Assembly: GCA_039584255.1 (NCBI GenBank)
Contig: JBDGYE010000001.1
Span: 10,309 to 74,308 of the forward strand
Source of the DNA: JBDGYE01 sp039584255
GTDB lineage: Bacteria > Gemmatimonadota > Gemmatimonadetes > Palauibacterales > Palauibacteraceae
Length of the DNA stretch: 64,000 nucleotides
Direction: 5' to 3'
Positions 61,467 to 64,000 of this stretch are shown here, in pieces; the first letter of the stretch is position 1, and each line of letters begins with the position of its first letter. The notes under the pieces are model-generated. The model ran no database searches. It was not told where the DNA came from and saw only the letters and a list, made by a program, of their open reading frames with translations. The position numbers were made by a program, and so were the translations under genes.

Positions 61467-62120
61467 TCAGGGCGCGAGCCGGACTCTCCGCCAGGTGTCG
61501 CCGTGCCGTGTGAACAGCAGTCGGTCGTGCAGCCGGTTCAAACGACCCTGCCAGAACTCGATCGCCTCCGGGACCACCCGGTATCCTCCCCAGAACGGAG
61601 GCAGCGGCACCTCGTCGCCCTCGAACTTCCTGCGGTATTCATCGAAACGCTCTACCAGCTCCTTCCGGCCACCGAGCACTGCGCTCTGCTTCGAGGCCCA
61701 GGCTCCGATGCAGCTCCCTCGCGACCGGGTCGCGAAGTAGGCACTCGACTCCCCCTCCGATGTCTTCTCCACCGTGCCCTCGATCCTGACCTGCCGTTGC
61801 AGAACCGGCCAGTGGATCGAGAGGGCCGCGCGCGGGTTCTCGGCTATCTCGTCGGCCTTCCGGCTCTCGTAGTTCGTGTAGAAGACGAAGCCGCGCTCGT
61901 CGAAAGACTTGATGAGGACGGAGCGTGCGTTCGGCCGTCCGTCGGCGGTTGCCGTGGCCAAGGCCGCCGACTCGGGAAGATACAGGCCAGCCGCCGTGGC
62001 CTCCTGATACCATATCGTGAACAGCGTAATCGGGTCCTGGCCGGCCGTCTCTTCGGACAGGCCCACGACGACGCCCTTGCCCATCGTAAACAGCGCGCGG
62101 AAGGTGGAGGCGATGGACAT
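61467..62120 (-). CDS. pdxH: Pyridoxamine 5'-phosphate oxidase
   Basis: A 217-residue FMN enzyme converting pyridoxine/pyridoxamine phosphate to pyridoxal phosphate. Motifs are ATADGRPNARSVLIKSFDER, FVFYTNYESRKADEIAENPR (FMN site), RIEGTVEKTS, and the terminal IEFWQGRLNRLHDR with WRRVRLAP, the normal PdxH end. Cytoplasmic. An in-frame ATG at 62084 is an alternative start closer to the usual N-terminus. Confidence 0.95.
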   Translation of the reverse strand: MSIASTFRALFTMGKGVVVGLSEETAGQDPITLFTIWYQEATAAGLYLPESAALATATADGRPNARSVLIKSFDERGFVFYTNYESRKADEIAENPRAALSIHWPVLQRQVRIEGTVEKTSEGESSAYFATRSRGSCIGAWASKQSAVLGGRKELVERFDEYRRKFEGDEVPLPPFWGGYRVVPEAIEFWQGRLNRLHDRLLFTRHGDTWRRVRLAP

Positions 62121-62348
62121 CCGTACCGACTCAGGTAACCAGATTCGTGAGTGCCTCGGCCGGCGGCCCGTCGGTCACCGGGGCCGCATCGGCTCGCGAT
62201 CGGCAAGAGCAGCAAAGTACAAGGCTGGCGAGCAGAAAGGTAGAATCACGCTCCCAGCTTGACCCGGCCCGCCGCCGCGTCCTAACGTAACCCGGCGCCC
62301 CGATTTGCACTGGCTGTACCGACCCGTTCCAGCTCGGCGAGAAGGTCT

Positions 62349-64000
62349 ATGCCGTCCCTGCTAGAGCGTCTGAGGCAGGCGCTGGCGTCCCGCTACGAGG
62401 TCGAGGAGGAGATCGCCTCCGGCGGGATGGCCACCGTCTTCCGAGCCCGTGATCTTTCCCTGCAGCGGACGGTCGCCATCAAGGTGCTGCGTCCGGCGCT
62501 GGCGACCGCCGTCGGAGAAGAGCGCTTTCTGCGCGAGGCGCGCACTCTGGCGAGCTTCAGCCACCCGAACCTGCTCCCCATCCACGAGGTGGGCGAGGCC
62601 GAGGGCCTGTTCTACTACGTGATGGACTTCGTCGGCGGCGAGACCCTGCAGGATCGTCTGGAGCTCGGTCCTCTCTCGCCGGACGAGAGCGCGTCCATGG
62701 CGCGGGACCTTCTCTCGGCGCTGGAGGCCGTGCACGGAGCGGGGGTCATCCACCGGGACGTCAAGCCGGGCAACATCTTCCTGGTCGAGGGCAGGGCGTT
62801 GCTGGCGGACTTCGGGATCGCCAAGCTCACAGACACCTCCGGCGAGCCGCTCACGGGACTGGGCCAGGTAGCCGGCACGCCCGGATATATGTCCCCCGAG
62901 CAGGCGGCCGGGGGACGCGTCACCGCGAAGGCGGACATTTATGCGGCGGGAATCGTCATCTACGAGTCCCGCACCGGGCGGAGGTGGTCGGCGGGCCGGG
63001 ACCCGTCCCGGGCGGACTGGACGGGAGTGCCGACCGGCGAAGTGGTGGCCCTGCGCCACGCGCTCGACCCCGATCCGGAGGGCCGGTGGGCCGACGCCGC
63101 ATCGTTTCGCCGAGCGCTCGCGCCAAAAAGGTCGGCGGGATGGAAGGGAAGGCGCCCGGGCCTGGTCGCCGGGGTCCTGGCGGCGGCCGTGCTCGTCGTC
63201 GTCAGCCTGTGGCCCGACGACGACGGGCCTCCGGCGGGGCGAGCCGCCCTGCTGGATCTCGCTATTCTTCCCTGCCAGATGATCGAGGAGGACGGTGAAG
63301 CCGCCCGCCAGTTCTCTCACGCCCTGGCCACCTACGTCGGCGACATCCCGGGCCTGACGATCGCCCGGCCGTTCTCGTCGTTCAGCCGCTTCGCCGAAGC
63401 GCAGGAGGAGATCCAGCCCGAAGACTGGGTCTCGGGCCTCAACGCCGAGAACGCCGTCCGGTGCCGGCTCGGGGTCGAGGACGGCCGATTCTCGGTGGAT
63501 CTCGAGATCCGCAACTCGCAGGGCAGCCTGCGCAGTCGGGGCCGGGTGACGGCCGACGTCCAGACGGTTCCCCTGGCCGCCGCCGAGTCCGCCGCCGTGT
63601 GGATCGTGCAGGAGATGGGTGCTTCGAGCCTCTCGCCGGCATCGCTGCAGCGCCTGGACGGGCACGACATCGACGCCGTGAAGTCGTTCCTGGACGGAGA
63701 GGATGCGTTTCGCCGGGGGGCGCACCCGGCGGCCGACGCTCACTACCAGACGGCCCTCGAGCTCGACTCCACGATGACCGTGGCCCGGTGGCGCCAGGCC
63801 GACGTCCGGCGGTGGCGCCCCCTCGACCCGATCGGAGTGGACCTTCAGGAGCTGTACGACCGGGATGTGTCCGACCTGAGCCGACTCGACTCGCTGCTTC
63901 TCCACGCCCGTCTGCAGCCGTACGGGCCGAAACAGGTAGGGGCCTACGAGGAGATCCTGAGCCGCAACGAGTACCACTACGACGCGTACGCGACGCTGCT
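62349..64000 (+). CDS. Ser/Thr protein kinase with C-terminal extension (3' end beyond window)
   Basis: At least 550 residues, open at the right edge. An N-terminal Hanks-type kinase has ASGGMATVF (Gly loop), VAIKVLRP (Lys45), HRDVKPGN (Asp137), ADFGIAKL (Asp154) and GTPGYMSPEQAAGG. One membrane helix (about residues 275-292, GLVAGVLAAAVLVVVSLWP) leads to an extracytoplasmic part with TPR-like helices (FRRGAHPAADAHYQTALELD). This is the kinase plus TPR layout common in Gemmatimonadota, Acidobacteria and Myxococcota. Start at ATG 62349 after GAGAAGG. Confidence 0.92.
   Translation, partial: MPSLLERLRQALASRYEVEEEIASGGMATVFRARDLSLQRTVAIKVLRPALATAVGEERFLREARTLASFSHPNLLPIHEVGEAEGLFYYVMDFVGGETLQDRLELGPLSPDESASMARDLLSALEAVHGAGVIHRDVKPGNIFLVEGRALLADFGIAKLTDTSGEPLTGLGQVAGTPGYMSPEQAAGGRVTAKADIYAAGIVIYESRTGRRWSAGRDPSRADWTGVPTGEVVALRHALDPDPEGRWADAASFRRALAPKRSAGWKGRRPGLVAGVLAAAVLVVVSLWPDDDGPPAGRAALLDLAILPCQMIEEDGEAARQFSHALATYVGDIPGLTIARPFSSFSRFAEAQEEIQPEDWVSGLNAENAVRCRLGVEDGRFSVDLEIRNSQGSLRSRGRVTADVQTVPLAAAESAAVWIVQEMGASSLSPASLQRLDGHDIDAVKSFLDGEDAFRRGAHPAADAHYQTALELDSTMTVARWRQADVRRWRPLDPIGVDLQELYDRDVSDLSRLDSLLLHARLQPYGPKQVGAYEEILSRNEYHYDAYATL

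Noticed and set aside
1..64000. CRISPR arrays, tRNA/rRNA genes, insertion sequences
   Set aside because: No regularly spaced repeats, no tRNA-like T-arm/anticodon patterns and no transposase motifs were found by reading; a covariance-model scan would be decisive.

Overview
The window is GC-rich DNA of a diderm bacterium. It has many Ala-x-Ala signal peptides, lipoproteins, outer-membrane beta-barrels, an RND pump with an outer-membrane factor, an ECF sigma/anti-sigma pair and a eukaryote-like Ser/Thr kinase with a C-terminal extension. This mix (M13 peptidase lipoproteins, DUF481/DUF2490/PorT-type barrels, 6-bladed propeller lipoproteins, kinases) fits Gemmatimonadota or a related phylum, but that is an inference from gene style. 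No rRNA, tRNA, CRISPR array or transposase was seen.

Layout. 1-1848: the N-terminal two thirds of PurL, unusually close to the animal enzyme, running off the left edge. 1946-2632: Phd/VapC toxin-antitoxin (TA) pair. 2784-13828: M13 metallopeptidase, DUF481 barrel, DUF4381 protein, cardiolipin synthase, PorT-type barrel, RHH/VapC TA pair with a tandem-palindrome operator, MarC, OprP-like porin and a large repeat protein. 13927-15245: a TetR regulator coupled to a DUF2490 barrel. 15505-21350: a plus-strand run of exported proteins (small barrel-like protein, two GntH-like metallo-beta-lactamase-fold hydrolases, an arylsulfatase lipoprotein and a frameshifted DUF2490 gene). 21371-22434: a HigB/HigA-type TA pair flanked by ~70-bp direct repeats derived from the 3' end of the neighbouring HAD gene. 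22407-29815: a minus-strand continuation with HAD lipoprotein, second arylsulfatase, superoxide dismutase, PorT barrel and a ~1027-residue phospholipase-D-like protein with a barrel-like N-terminus. 29869-31289: a decayed outer-membrane channel gene next to BrnT/BrnA.

31438-38069 is a tight tetR-OMF-MFP-RND efflux operon, followed by another TetR, a MATE exporter and a third PorT paralog. 41236-45157 holds a PhoD-like phosphatase, a GNAT, a hydrolase and a metallophosphoesterase. 45256-48221 is a catabolic run predicted to convert trans-3-hydroxy-L-proline to L-proline (dehydratase plus pyrroline-carboxylate reductase), followed by a ureohydrolase. 49034-54209 is an ECF sigma / anti-sigma / YbjQ operon continuing into a small secreted domain protein, the same domain fused to an alpha/beta hydrolase, and a membrane GDPD. 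54241-57616 is a minus-strand group with a YbdG-like MscS channel. The right end has a di-haem cytochrome c peroxidase lipoprotein, a BtuF-like binding protein without signal peptide, a propeller lipoprotein, a VOC gene remnant, PdxH and a Ser/Thr kinase cut by the right edge.

Main themes: four TA modules in 30 kb, two of them next to gene wreckage; three PorT-type barrel paralogs; and a 14-kb block of exported ester-cleaving enzymes (two MBLs, two sulfatases, HAD, PLD) with barrels, which is the best candidate for an uncharacterised periplasmic or surface degradation system.
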